Below, piece after piece: positions 52,793-61,886 of a DNA stretch of 64,000 nt. Position numbers and translations under genes: made by a program. Source of the stretch: Maritimibacter sp. (GTDB lineage: Bacteria > Pseudomonadota > Alphaproteobacteria > Rhodobacterales > Rhodobacteraceae); contig NZVC01000051.1 in the NCBI GenBank assembly GCA_002701395.1, positions 48,146 through 112,145 of the forward strand, written 5' to 3'. The first letter of the stretch is position 1; each line of letters starts with the position of its first letter. The notes beneath the pieces are model-generated. The model was not told the origin of the DNA, ran no database searches, and saw only the letters and a program-made list of their open reading frames with translations.

Positions 52793-53662
52793 ATGCTCGA
52801 CGAATCCGAAGACATCCATCCGCTCTTTGCCGGCGCGCCCGCGACCACGGAGTTCAAGAAACTCCGCAAGCGGATCGTGCGCGATACGCGCGACGCCATC
52901 GAAAAATACGGGATGATCGAACGCGGCGCCCGCTGGCTGGTCTGCCTTTCGGGCGGCAAGGACAGCTACACGCTGCTGGCGGTCCTGCATGAATTGCAGT
53001 GGCGCGGGCTGCTGCCGGTGGACATCCTTGCCTGCAACCTCGATCAGGGTCAGCCGGGATTTCCCGCGACGGTGCTGCCCGAGTTCCTGCAAGCCAAGGG
53101 CGTGCCGCATCGGATCGAATATCAGGACACCTATTCCATCGTGATGGACAAGGTCCCCGAGGGCCGCACCTTCTGCGCGCTGTGTTCGCGTCTGCGGCGG
53201 GGCAACCTGTACCGCATCGCGCGCGAGGAAGGATGTTCGGCGGTCGTGCTTGGCCATCACCGGGACGACATTCTGGAAACCTTCTTCATGAACCTGTTCC
53301 ACGGCTCGCGGCTGGCGACGATGCCGCCGAAGCTGGTGAACGAGGAAGGCGACCTGTTCGTCTACCGTCCGCTGGCCTTCGTGGCAGAGGCCGACTGCGA
53401 AAAGTTCGCGCGGGCGATGAACTATCCCATCATCCCCTGCGACCTGTGCGGATCGCAGGACGGTCTGCAGCGCATGCAGGTAAAGGCGCTGCTGGACCAG
53501 TGGGAAAAGAACCACCCGGGCCGCCGCCAGAAGATGTTCCGCGCGCTTATGAACACGCGGCCCTCGCACCTGCTGGATCCAGACCTGTTCGATTTCGCGG
53601 GCCTGATGCGTGAGCCCGTCGCATTAAAGGAAAATGCGCCGGAAGTTCCGAAGCTCTCTTAA
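52793..53662 (+). CDS. ttcA: tRNA 2-thiocytidine(32) synthetase
   Basis: This 289-aa PP-loop ATPase has [12 protein letters not shown], the Fe-S cysteines in [10 protein letters not shown], and [14 protein letters not shown]. TtcA thiolates cytidine 32 of certain tRNAs using a [4Fe-4S] cluster. AGGAGA precedes the ATG. It is divergent from argB with a 102-bp shared spacer. Confidence 0.94.
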   Translation: MLDESEDIHPLFAGAPATTEFKKLRKRIVRDTRDAIEKYGMIERGARWLVCLSGGKDSYTLLAVLHELQWRGLLPVDILACNLDQGQPGFPATVLPEFLQAKGVPHRIEYQDTYSIVMDKVPEGRTFCALCSRLRRGNLYRIAREEGCSAVVLGHHRDDILETFFMNLFHGSRLATMPPKLVNEEGDLFVYRPLAFVAEADCEKFARAMNYPIIPCDLCGSQDGLQRMQVKALLDQWEKNHPGRRQKMFRALMNTRPSHLLDPDLFDFAGLMREPVALKENAPEVPKLS

Positions 53663-53740
53663 CCTGACGCAAGGGCGGCTTGCCTAGCCTGCCTGCGACC
53701 GCCGGGATCTGCGATTGCCCGGCCAGCAGGGGGCCGGGAC

Positions 53741-55291
53741 ATGGCACGTATCATCAGCAAATTCTTGAAACAGGCTTTGACCAGTGCCCGGACGGCGTTT
53801 GTCGGACCGCAGATCCTTGCCTTCGTCCCGGCCCTGACGCTTGGCGGCTATTGGTTCGGGGGCGAAGGGCTGTTGCTGTTCATGGCGATCTTCGTGCCGG
53901 CGGCGATGGGGCTTGTCGGACTGTTCGCCCCGATGCGGTCGGCGGACCGGTCCGATCCGGACGGCGATGCGATCACCGGCCTGCCGCTGAAGCAGGCGGT
54001 TCTGGACACCCTGCAACGCGCGTTCGAGAAGGACGGCGACACAAGCTCGCGCACCGCTGCCGTGGTGCTGGAGATCGACGAATTCGAATCGTTCCGGAAC
54101 ACCTATGGCGCGGACGCCGCCGACCAGGTGCTGGGGCAGGTGGCCGAACGCATTGGATCGACGTTGCGGCAGGGTGACACAGCCTGCCGCCTGCACGGGG
54201 CGACGTTCGCGGTCGCACTGGCCCCGGCCCGGCGTCTTGACCTTGAAGCGATGATCCAGGTCGCGGCGCGGATGCAGCAGGCCATCGGCGCGCCGATCGT
54301 GATCGGCGGGATGCGGCTATTCCTGTCGGCGTCCATCGGGTTCTGCCTGCCGCGGCGCGCCTCGGAGCGCAGCCCGGATGCCTGCCTTGACGCGGCAGAG
54401 ACCGCGCTGCGCGACGCGCAGGCCAGCGGCGTCGGGGCGATCCGTGCCTTCGCGCCGCAGTCGCCGCGCAAGCGGGTGAAGCGGACCGGGCTGGCCGAAG
54501 AAGTGTCCGATGCGCTTGAGGCCGGGCAGATCCGCCCGTGGTTCCAGCCGCAAATCAGCACCGACACCGGCGACATCGCCGGGATGGAGGCGCTGGCGCG
54601 GTGGGAACATCCCGACCGCGGCGTGATCCTGCCCGGCGCCTTCCTGCCCGCGATCGCGGCCTCGGGCCTAAGCCAGCGACTGGGCGAAGTGATCCTGAAC
54701 CACAGCATGACGGCCCTGCGGGACTGGGGCGCAGCGGGCGAGCATGTGCCCAATGTCGCAGTGAATTTCAGCCACGAGGAACTTGCCGACCCGACCCTGT
54801 GCGACCGGATCCGGTGGGAACTCGACCGCTTCGACCTGTCGCCCGACCGGCTGTGCGTGGAGATCCTCGAAACCGTGATCTCGCGGTCCGAGAATGACAG
54901 CATCACCCGCAACGTGACCCGCCTGAACGAGCTTGGATGCAAGATCGACCTGGATGATTTCGGCACCGGCCACGCCTCGATCGCGAATATTCGCCGCTTC
55001 TCGGTGGGGCGGATCAAGATCGACCGATCTTTCGTGACCCGGATCGACACGGACCGCGACCAGCAGTCGCTTTTGACCGCGATCCTAGAGATGGCGGAAC
55101 GGCTGGGCATCGAAACGCTGGCCGAAGGTGTTGAAACCGTGGGCGAACATGCGCTTCTGGCCCAGCTTGGGTGCAACTTTGTACAAGGATTCTCGATCGC
55201 GCGACCGATGCCGTTCGCGGAAACGCTGGACTGGATCCGCATCCACCGGCAGCGGTTGTCCGACCAGCCGCGCATCGCGCGCGAGGCTTGA
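53741..55291 (+). CDS. membrane-anchored GGDEF(degenerate)-EAL phosphodiesterase
   Basis: This 516-aa protein has two N-terminal membrane helices (LAFVPALTLGGYWFG, LLLFMAIFVPAAMGLVGLF), a GGDEF-like domain whose active loop reads HGATF instead of GGDEF, and a C-terminal EAL domain with EALARWEH, a conserved Asn (VAVNFSHEEL), EILETV and DDFGTGHASI. It should hydrolyse cyclic di-GMP rather than make it; the dead GGDEF domain may sense GTP. No partner gene is linked. Confidence 0.9.
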   Translation: MARIISKFLKQALTSARTAFVGPQILAFVPALTLGGYWFGGEGLLLFMAIFVPAAMGLVGLFAPMRSADRSDPDGDAITGLPLKQAVLDTLQRAFEKDGDTSSRTAAVVLEIDEFESFRNTYGADAADQVLGQVAERIGSTLRQGDTACRLHGATFAVALAPARRLDLEAMIQVAARMQQAIGAPIVIGGMRLFLSASIGFCLPRRASERSPDACLDAAETALRDAQASGVGAIRAFAPQSPRKRVKRTGLAEEVSDALEAGQIRPWFQPQISTDTGDIAGMEALARWEHPDRGVILPGAFLPAIAASGLSQRLGEVILNHSMTALRDWGAAGEHVPNVAVNFSHEELADPTLCDRIRWELDRFDLSPDRLCVEILETVISRSENDSITRNVTRLNELGCKIDLDDFGTGHASIANIRRFSVGRIKIDRSFVTRIDTDRDQQSLLTAILEMAERLGIETLAEGVETVGEHALLAQLGCNFVQGFSIARPMPFAETLDWIRIHRQRLSDQPRIAREA

Positions 55292-55301
55292 GAATGACAT
55301 T

Positions 55302-55320
55302 CGGCCCTTGTGCAGGGCCG
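55302..55320 (+). terminator. hairpin after the EAL gene
   Basis: CGGCCCT-TGTGC-AGGGCCG is a perfect 7-bp GC stem 10 bp after the stop codon. The downstream sequence has no T-run, so its strength as a terminator is uncertain. Confidence 0.45.
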
Positions 55321-55418
55321 CAGCGTTGCAGTCACCTTTCCGGGATTCCGCTTGACCTTTCTGGCCTTGGATTGTTGAACCTGCGCTGACCTGACTTCAG
55401 CGTATTGGCAAACGGTTC

Positions 55419-57248
55419 ATGAACGACCAGAACAAGAATCTCATTCTGGCAACGGCCCTTTCTTTCGCGGTGATCCTGGTATGGTTCCTGCTGTTCCCGC
55501 CGGAAGAACCGCCGATCGCCCCGGAAACCGACGTGATCGAAACCACCGAGGGCGAGCTTGCAGCCCCGCCTCCGGGCGGTGTCGGCGACACGGCCACCCC
55601 GGCGGGCGAGGCACCGGCCCCTGCACAGGAAATCGCGCGTCTGCCGATCGACACGCCGCGTGTCGAAGGCTCGATCTCGCTGCTGGGCGGCCGCATCGAC
55701 ACGCTGCGCCTGAAGGACTACCGCGAGACGCTGGACGACGACAGCCCGACGGTCCCACTGCTGTCGCCGGTTGGCGGCAATGGCGCGTACTACGCGCTGT
55801 ACGGCTGGACGCCCGCTGGAAACCTCGGCTTCGACGACGTGCCCGGCGCCAACACCGAGTGGTCGGTCGAAAGCGGCGAGACCCTGTCGCCCGGCAACCC
55901 GGTTACGCTGTCATGGGACAACGGCAACGGCGCGATCTTCCGCCGGACGCTGTCGATCGACGAGGATTACCTGTTCACCGTCACGCAAAGCGTCGAGAAC
56001 ACCACCGACGCGGCGCTGCGGCTGGCGCCTTACGGCATCGTCGCGCGGCATGGCGAACCCGACACCGCGGGCTTCTTTATCCTGCATGAAGGCGTCGTGC
56101 GCCAAAGCGACAACTCGCTTGAGGAACTCGGCTATTCCGACCTTCCCGATCTGGACTTCGTCGAGCGCGAGGCTGCCCGGGCCGAGGTGATCGACGTGGC
56201 CGAGAACGGCTGGATCGGGTTCACCGACAAGTACTGGATGACCACGCTGATCCCGCAGCCGGGGCAGTCGTTCCAGTCCGTCTCCAAGTACGTGCAGAAC
56301 GCCGAGATCTATCAGGTCGAAAGCCGCCTGCCGGCGATCACCGTCGAGGCGGGCGCGACCGGCGAGGTTTCGACCATGCTGTTCGCGGGCGCCAAGGAAT
56401 GGGAGACGATTCGCGACTACGAGGAAAACCTCGGCATCCGCAATTTCGTCGACTCGATCGACTGGGGCTGGTTCTTCTTCCTGACCAAGCCGATCTTCCG
56501 CGCGCTGCACTTCCTGAACGGTGTGATCGGCAACATGGGCTGGTCGATCCTTGCCCTGACGCTGCTGATCAAGGCGATCCTGTTCCCACTGGCCTACAAG
56601 TCCTACGTCTCGATGGCGAAGATGAAGGAACTTCAGCCCGAGATGGAGAAGCTGAAGGAACGCGCCGGCGACGACCGCCAGAAGATGCAGCAAGGCATGA
56701 TGGAGCTGTACAAGAAGAACAAGGTGAACCCCGCTTCGGGCTGTTTGCCGATCCTTCTGCAGATCCCGATCTTCTTCTCGCTGTACAAGGTGATCTTCGT
56801 CACCATCGAACTGCGGCACGCCGCGTGGTTCGGACCATTCCGCGACCTGTCCGCGCCGGACCCGACCTCGATCTACAACCTGTTCGGCGCGTTCCCGTGG
56901 GCCGCCCCCGATCCGGGCACGACGCTGGCGCTGATCTTCATCGGGATCCTGCCGCTACTGCTTGGTATCTCGATGTGGCTGCAGCAAAAGCTGAACCCGG
57001 CGCCCACCGACCCGGCGCAGCAGATGATCTTCGCGTGGATGCCGTGGGTGTTCATGTTTATGCTGGGCGGCTTCGCCAGTGGCCTTGTCGTGTACTGGAT
57101 CGCGAACAACACGATCACGTTCACGCAGCAGTACATCATCATGCGCAGCCACGGTCACAAGCCTGACGTCTTCGGCAACATCAAGAAAAGCTTCGGTCGC
57201 AAGAAGACCGCCGAGGCGGCTGCCGGGAAAGGCAAGCCGAAGAAATGA
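55419..57248 (+). CDS. yidC: membrane protein insertase YidC
   Basis: This 609-aa long-form YidC has an N-terminal helix (NLILATALSFAVILVWFLLF), a large periplasmic beta domain (residues about 60-340), and the conserved five-helix insertase core with NMGWSILALTLLIKAILFP, KMKELQPEMEKLKER, NPASGCLPILLQIPIFFSLY and a basic C-terminus. It inserts proteins in the inner membrane. The stop overlaps the MOSC gene (ATGA). Confidence 0.96.
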   Translation: MNDQNKNLILATALSFAVILVWFLLFPPEEPPIAPETDVIETTEGELAAPPPGGVGDTATPAGEAPAPAQEIARLPIDTPRVEGSISLLGGRIDTLRLKDYRETLDDDSPTVPLLSPVGGNGAYYALYGWTPAGNLGFDDVPGANTEWSVESGETLSPGNPVTLSWDNGNGAIFRRTLSIDEDYLFTVTQSVENTTDAALRLAPYGIVARHGEPDTAGFFILHEGVVRQSDNSLEELGYSDLPDLDFVEREAARAEVIDVAENGWIGFTDKYWMTTLIPQPGQSFQSVSKYVQNAEIYQVESRLPAITVEAGATGEVSTMLFAGAKEWETIRDYEENLGIRNFVDSIDWGWFFFLTKPIFRALHFLNGVIGNMGWSILALTLLIKAILFPLAYKSYVSMAKMKELQPEMEKLKERAGDDRQKMQQGMMELYKKNKVNPASGCLPILLQIPIFFSLYKVIFVTIELRHAAWFGPFRDLSAPDPTSIYNLFGAFPWAAPDPGTTLALIFIGILPLLLGISMWLQQKLNPAPTDPAQQMIFAWMPWVFMFMLGGFASGLVVYWIANNTITFTQQYIIMRSHGHKPDVFGNIKKSFGRKKTAEAAAGKGKPKK

Positions 57249-57988
57249 CCGCGCGCGTCTCCGGGCTCTGGCGTTTCCCGATCAAGAGCCACGGGCGCGA
57301 GCAACTGGATCGGACGGACCTACGGCAGGGCGAATGCCTGCCGTGGGACCGCGCCTGGGCAGTTGCGCATGAAAAATCGCAGGCGACCAACGAAGAGTGG
57401 TCGCGCTGCGCCGCTTTCACGCGGGTGACGTCGGCCCCGGCGCTGGCTGCGATCACCGCCGCGTTGGACGAGGCGACCGCCACCGTCACCCTGCATCACC
57501 CGGATCTGCCCGACCTGACGTTCCGGCCCGATGACGGGGCCGAGGCGTTTCTTGACTGGGTCACCCCGCTGATGCCCGAAGGGCGCGCCATGCCGGCGCG
57601 TATCGTGCGGGTGCCGGGCCGTGGGATGACGGATGCCGCCTTCCCGTCGATCACGCTGTGCAACACCGCGTCGCACGCCGCGGTCGAAGAGCGTATCGGC
57701 AAACCGCTGTCGATCCATCGCTGGCGCGGCAACATCTGGATCGACGGCCCCGCGCCGTGGGAAGAATTCGATTGGGTCGGACGCTTTGTCCGGATCGGCG
57801 GTGCCGTGCTGCGCGTGGTCGAACCGACGGGGCGGTGCATGGCGACCGCCGCAAACCCCGAGACGGGCGTGCGGGATGCGGATACGCTGGGGACGCTAAA
57901 GACGTTCGGACACCGCGATTTCTCGGTACAGACCGAGGTGGTCGAAAGCGGCCCGGTTGCTGTCGGTGACAAGGTAGAGGTGCTTTGA
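57245..57988 (+). CDS. MOSC-domain protein
   Basis: This 247-aa protein has an N-terminal beta-barrel-like segment (VSGLWRFPIKSHGREQLD) and a MOSC domain with the conserved cysteine in EPTGRCMATAANPETG. MOSC domains bind sulfur or molybdenum cofactor. The gene sits between yidC and yihA in many Rhodobacteraceae. Its substrate is unknown. Confidence 0.9.
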   Translation: MTARVSGLWRFPIKSHGREQLDRTDLRQGECLPWDRAWAVAHEKSQATNEEWSRCAAFTRVTSAPALAAITAALDEATATVTLHHPDLPDLTFRPDDGAEAFLDWVTPLMPEGRAMPARIVRVPGRGMTDAAFPSITLCNTASHAAVEERIGKPLSIHRWRGNIWIDGPAPWEEFDWVGRFVRIGGAVLRVVEPTGRCMATAANPETGVRDADTLGTLKTFGHRDFSVQTEVVESGPVAVGDKVEVL

Positions 57989-58635
57989 TGGAACCTGTCT
58001 TCCCGCTGGTCGAGGTGTCGGACACCGAGCGCAACGACGGCGCGCGGCTGTTCCACGGCGAGATCGACTTTCTCAAGGGGGTCGTCGCGATGAACGGCCT
58101 GCCGCCGGCGGACCGGATGGAGATCTGCTTTGCCGGGCGGTCGAACGTGGGCAAGTCGTCGCTGATCAACGCGCTGACGGGGCGCCGCGCGCTGGCGCGG
58201 ACGTCGAACACACCCGGCCGCACGCAAGAGATCAACTTCTTCACCGTCAGCGACGGCCTGTATCTGGTCGACCTGCCCGGTTACGGCTTCGCCAAGGCGC
58301 CTTTGCCGGTGGTCGAAAAGTGGCAGCGCCTGCTGCGCGCCTATCTGACCGGCCGCCAAAGCCTGCGGCGGGCCTTCGTGCTGGTGGATTCCCGGCACGG
58401 GGTGAAGGACCCGGACGAAGAGATCATGAAGGAACTCGACCGCGCTGCGGTGACGTTTCAGGTGGTCATGACCAAGACCGACAAGGTGAAAGCCGGAGAG
58501 CTGGACAAGGTGCTGGACCAAGTCCGGCAACGGCTTGCGAAGCACCCCGCCGCCTTCCCCGGCATCGTGACGACGTCGTCCCAGAAGGGCGAGGGGATCG
58601 ACACGCTGCGGGCCGTGATCGCGGGCCTCGACTAG
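57988..58635 (+). CDS. yihA: ribosome biogenesis GTP-binding protein YihA/YsxC (EngB)
   Basis: This 215-aa GTPase has the P-loop AGRSNVGKSSLIN, switch NTPGRTQEINFF, G3 DLPGYGFAKAP and TKTDK. It assists large-subunit assembly. ATG 57988 overlaps the MOSC stop in a TGATG arrangement; the annotated TTG one codon upstream is not needed. Confidence 0.94.
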   Translation: MEPVFPLVEVSDTERNDGARLFHGEIDFLKGVVAMNGLPPADRMEICFAGRSNVGKSSLINALTGRRALARTSNTPGRTQEINFFTVSDGLYLVDLPGYGFAKAPLPVVEKWQRLLRAYLTGRQSLRRAFVLVDSRHGVKDPDEEIMKELDRAAVTFQVVMTKTDKVKAGELDKVLDQVRQRLAKHPAAFPGIVTTSSQKGEGIDTLRAVIAGLD

Positions 58636-58644
58636 GCCGCGCCG

Positions 58645-58866
58645 TCAGTCGGGCACGTTGTCGACGCCCGAACCGCCCCACGGATTGCACCGCGCGATGC
58701 GGCGCAGGGCCAGCCAGCCGCCCTTAAAGGCGCCGTGGCGTTCCAAAGCCTCTAGCGCATAGACCGAACAGGTCGGCGTAAAGCGGCAGGAATGGCCGAT
58801 CCACGGCGACAGCAACAGCCGATAGGCGTGGACGGGCAGGGCCGCGATGCGGGCCAGGAGGCTCAT
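58645..58866 (-). CDS. yidD: membrane protein insertion efficiency factor YidD
   Basis: This 73-aa protein has the YidD motifs YRLLLSPWIGHSCRFTPTCSVYALEAL and RIARCNPWGGSGVD with the three conserved cysteines. It helps YidC-dependent insertion. It is coupled to rnpA (ATGA) and converges with yihA 9 bp away. Confidence 0.95.
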   Translation of the reverse strand: MSLLARIAALPVHAYRLLLSPWIGHSCRFTPTCSVYALEALERHGAFKGGWLALRRIARCNPWGGSGVDNVPD

Positions 58867-59261
58867 GTGTCGTGAATCCGCGACAGGGCGGCCTGCAGGT
58901 CCGCCTTCAGCACCTCGAACGGGCGGCGCGCCGTTTCACCGGCCCGCCCGATCAGCACATAGTCCCAGCCCGGCCGACCTTCGACCGGCAGGATCAGTCG
59001 CGCGATTTCACGCAGGCGCCGCTTGGCGCGATTGCGTGCCACGGCGTTGCCGACCTTTTTAGAACAGGTGAAGCCGACCCGCACGTCCGTCTCTGACGGC
59101 TCGGCAAGATCGCGGCGGCGGGCCTGCAGGACGAATCCCGGCATCGCCTGCCGCTTGCCGCGGTTGGCTTTCAGGAAATCGGGCCGATTCCGCAAAACGG
59201 ACAGCCCAAACGGCACCGCCGGCGGCTTCCGTATCCCGGAGGCCGCCGGCGGTGTCGTCAT
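58863..59261 (-). CDS. rnpA: ribonuclease P protein component
   Basis: This 132-aa basic protein contains RVGFTCSKKVGNAVARNRAKRRLREIAR, the RNR motif of RnpA that binds the RNase P RNA. It carries a proline-rich N-terminal extension of about 20 residues. It follows rpmH at 37 bp and precedes yidD, the canonical order. Confidence 0.95.
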   Translation of the reverse strand: MTTPPAASGIRKPPAVPFGLSVLRNRPDFLKANRGKRQAMPGFVLQARRRDLAEPSETDVRVGFTCSKKVGNAVARNRAKRRLREIARLILPVEGRPGWDYVLIGRAGETARRPFEVLKADLQAALSRIHDT

Positions 59262-59298
59262 TGGAACCTCTACCCTGATAACGGGCGTGATCGGTAGA

Positions 59299-59433
59299 TC
59301 AGGCGCTCAGGCTTTTCCGGCCACGCGCACGGCGCGCGTTCAGGATCTTGCGGCCAGCTTTCGTCGCCATGCGCGCGCGGAAGCCGTGCCGCCGCTTGCG
59401 GACCAGGTTCGAGGGTTGAAATGTGCGCTTCAT
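59299..59433 (-). CDS. rpmH: 50S ribosomal protein L34
   Basis: The 44-aa product [18 protein letters not shown]... with [20 protein letters not shown] is L34. The reading frame continues upstream, but ATG 59433 gives the standard length. The 290-bp gap to the divergent TVP38 gene holds the promoter region and no gene. Confidence 0.96.
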
Positions 59434-59723
59434 CGCGAAACTCTCCGTCTGGCCGACCCACGCAAAAGGATTCGCAGGTCGCGTCATATTCGAAGCCCGG
59501 TCTTTAGGCGGAGCCGTGCGTGCTGTCAACCGATCCGCCGGCGGAATGTTTCAATTCCACGAAGGACATCGCGGCGCGTTTGCCGGTTGTCCGGATCGGG
59601 TGCCGCAGACTGTAACAAACGGCGCGCAGGGCTCAATCCCTATCACTCGCCCGTGAAGGGCCTGTTCGCGGACCGGTGCCCGCGCCATTCTTTGAGGGGG
59701 CGATACAACGGGAGCGATCCGAG

Positions 59724-60458
59724 ATGACGGACAGGACAAGCGGCACGGCTGCGAACGGGCTGCTGCGCAAGCTGCCGATCGTGGTCATCGCCGTGGTCGC
59801 CGTGGTGGGCGCGTTTACCTTGCGCGACCATCTCGGTTTCGATGCGCTGCGCGACAACCGCGAGGCGCTTTTGCAGTTCCGCGACCGGAACTACCTGCTG
59901 ACGGTGCTGGCCTTCATCGCGATATACACCGCGATCGTCGCGTTTTCCTTGCCCGGCGCAACGATCGCGACGCTGACCGGCGGGTTCCTGTTCGCGACCT
60001 TCCCCGGTGCGCTGTTCAACATCATCGCTGCGACCACGGGCGCCACGCTGATCTTCCTTGCGGCGCGCAGGGGCTTCGGTGACCGGCTTGGCGCACGGCT
60101 GGAGGGCAGCGAGGGGCTGGTGAAGCGAATCAAGGACGGCATCGACGGGAACCAGTGGTCGATGCTGTTCCTGATCCGCCTGATCCCGGCGGTGCCGTTC
60201 TTCGTGGCGAACCTTGTTCCGGCCTTCGTGCAGGTGCCGACATGGCGGTTTGTCGTGACCACCTTCCTTGGCATCATTCCGGGGGCGGTCGTCTACACCT
60301 CTGTCGGGGCGGGGCTGGGAGAGGTGTTCGAGCGCGGCGAGACCCCGGACCTGGGCATCGTGTTCGAGCCACATATCTTGTTCCCCATACTCGGTCTGTG
60401 TGCGCTGGCGGCGCTGCCGATCGGGCTGAAAGCACTGCGCGGCAAGAAGGGGCTGTGA
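59724..60458 (+). CDS. TVP38/TMEM64 (DedA-like) family membrane protein
   Basis: This 244-aa protein has about five membrane helices with the SNARE-associated domain motifs FSLPGATIATLTGGFLFAT, FLAARRGFGDRLGAR and RLIPAVPFFVANLVPAFV. The family belongs to the DedA superfamily, probably lipid scramblases or transporters. The stop overlaps the flavoprotein gene (TGATG). This TVP38-flavoprotein pair occurs in many bacteria. Confidence 0.9.
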   Translation: MTDRTSGTAANGLLRKLPIVVIAVVAVVGAFTLRDHLGFDALRDNREALLQFRDRNYLLTVLAFIAIYTAIVAFSLPGATIATLTGGFLFATFPGALFNIIAATTGATLIFLAARRGFGDRLGARLEGSEGLVKRIKDGIDGNQWSMLFLIRLIPAVPFFVANLVPAFVQVPTWRFVVTTFLGIIPGAVVYTSVGAGLGEVFERGETPDLGIVFEPHILFPILGLCALAALPIGLKALRGKKGL

Positions 60459-61870
60459 TGACACAGACGATCAAGACGGACATTTGCGTCATCGGCGCCG
60501 GGTCGGGCGGGCTAAGCGTCGCGGCAGGTGCTGTGCAGATGGGGGCGAAGGTCGTGCTGCTGGAAGGCGGCAAGATGGGGGGCGATTGCCTGAACTATGG
60601 CTGCGTCCCGTCCAAGGCGCTGATCGCGGCCGCGACGCAGGCGCACGCGATGACATCTGGTGCGGCGCTTGGCGTGGCGCCAGTAGCGCCCGACGTCGAC
60701 TATGCCGCCGCGATGGATCACGTCCGCCGCGCGATCGAGACAATCGCGCCCGTCGACAGCCAAGAACGGTTCGAAGGACTGGGCGTGCGGGTCATCCGCG
60801 AATGGGGGCGCTTCATTTCGGACCGCGAGGTACAGGCCGGGCCCTATGTCATCCGTGCCCGCCGGTTCGTGGTCGCGACGGGGTCCGCGCCGCTTGTGCC
60901 GCCGATCCCGGGGCTGGATATGGTGCCCTATCTCACGAACGAGACCCTGTTCGACCTGCGCGAGCGGCCCGACCACCTGCTGTGCATCGGAGGAGGCCCC
61001 ATCGGCATCGAGATGGCGCAGGCCCACCGTCGGCTGGGCTGCGAGGTCACGGTGATCGAGGGCGACAAGGCGCTTGGCCGGGACGACCCCGAAGCGGCGG
61101 CCTTGGTGCTTGGTAAGCTTCGCGACGAAGGCGTCCGGATCGTCGAGGGCGCGCAGGCTGAGAAAGTCACTGGCGGCGACGGCATCACGGTCGAAACGGG
61201 GCAGGGCGCCTTCACCGGCTCGCACCTGTTGGTCGCGGTCGGGCGCAAGGTGAACACGGACGGGCTGGACCTGAACAAGGCAGGGGTAAAGACCGACCGT
61301 GGCGTTGTGGTGGGCGACGAGCTGCGCAGCAGCAACCGGCGGATCTATGCGGTGGGCGACGCCGCCGGGCGGCAGCAGTTCACCCATGTCGCGGGCTACC
61401 ACGCTGGCGTCGTGGTCCGCGCCTTGGCCCTTGGGCTGCCGGCGCGTGCCAAGGACGCCCACTTACCGCGCGCCACCTACACCGATCCCGAACTTGCCCA
61501 AGTCGGCCTGACCGAGGCAGAGGCCCGCACCGAATACGGCGGCCGGCTAGAGGTCGTTCGCGCCGAATACGCCGAGAACGACCGCGCCATCGCCACCGGC
61601 CGGACGACGGGATTCGTGAAGGTCATGGTGGTCGGCGGCCGCCCGGTGGGGGCGACCATTGTCGGCGCCGAGGCTGGCGATCTGGCCGCAACGTGGTCGC
61701 TGGTCATCGCCAACAAGCTGAAAATGAGCGCGGTCAGCGCAATGGTCGCGCCCTATCCGACGCTTGCAGAGCTTAACAAGCGCGCCGCGGGGGCCTATTT
61801 TAGCCCCAGGTTGTTCGATAACCCGACCGTGAAGCGGGTCGTCGGGCTGGTTCAAAGGTTACTGCCCTGA
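60458..61870 (+). CDS. mercuric-reductase-like pyridine nucleotide-disulfide oxidoreductase
   Basis: This 470-aa flavoprotein has IGAGSGGLSVAAGAVQMGA, the redox-active CLNYGCVPSK, a second Rossmann loop GGGPIGIEMAQ, YAVGDAAG and a C-terminal dimer domain (YPTLAELNKRAAGAYF). The C-terminal Cys pair of true mercuric reductases is absent, and no N-terminal metal-binding domain exists, so mercury reduction is doubtful; it resembles the group encoded next to TVP38 proteins. The acceptor is unknown. Confidence 0.9.
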   Translation: MTQTIKTDICVIGAGSGGLSVAAGAVQMGAKVVLLEGGKMGGDCLNYGCVPSKALIAAATQAHAMTSGAALGVAPVAPDVDYAAAMDHVRRAIETIAPVDSQERFEGLGVRVIREWGRFISDREVQAGPYVIRARRFVVATGSAPLVPPIPGLDMVPYLTNETLFDLRERPDHLLCIGGGPIGIEMAQAHRRLGCEVTVIEGDKALGRDDPEAAALVLGKLRDEGVRIVEGAQAEKVTGGDGITVETGQGAFTGSHLLVAVGRKVNTDGLDLNKAGVKTDRGVVVGDELRSSNRRIYAVGDAAGRQQFTHVAGYHAGVVVRALALGLPARAKDAHLPRATYTDPELAQVGLTEAEARTEYGGRLEVVRAEYAENDRAIATGRTTGFVKVMVVGGRPVGATIVGAEAGDLAATWSLVIANKLKMSAVSAMVAPYPTLAELNKRAAGAYFSPRLFDNPTVKRVVGLVQRLLP

Positions 61871-61886
61871 CGGGCAAAGGTCATTC

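Noticed and set aside
60458..61870. Mercury resistance determinant
   Set aside because: The protein has the CxxxxC redox motif, but lacks the C-terminal cysteine pair and metal-binding domain of MerA, and no merR, merT or merP is linked.
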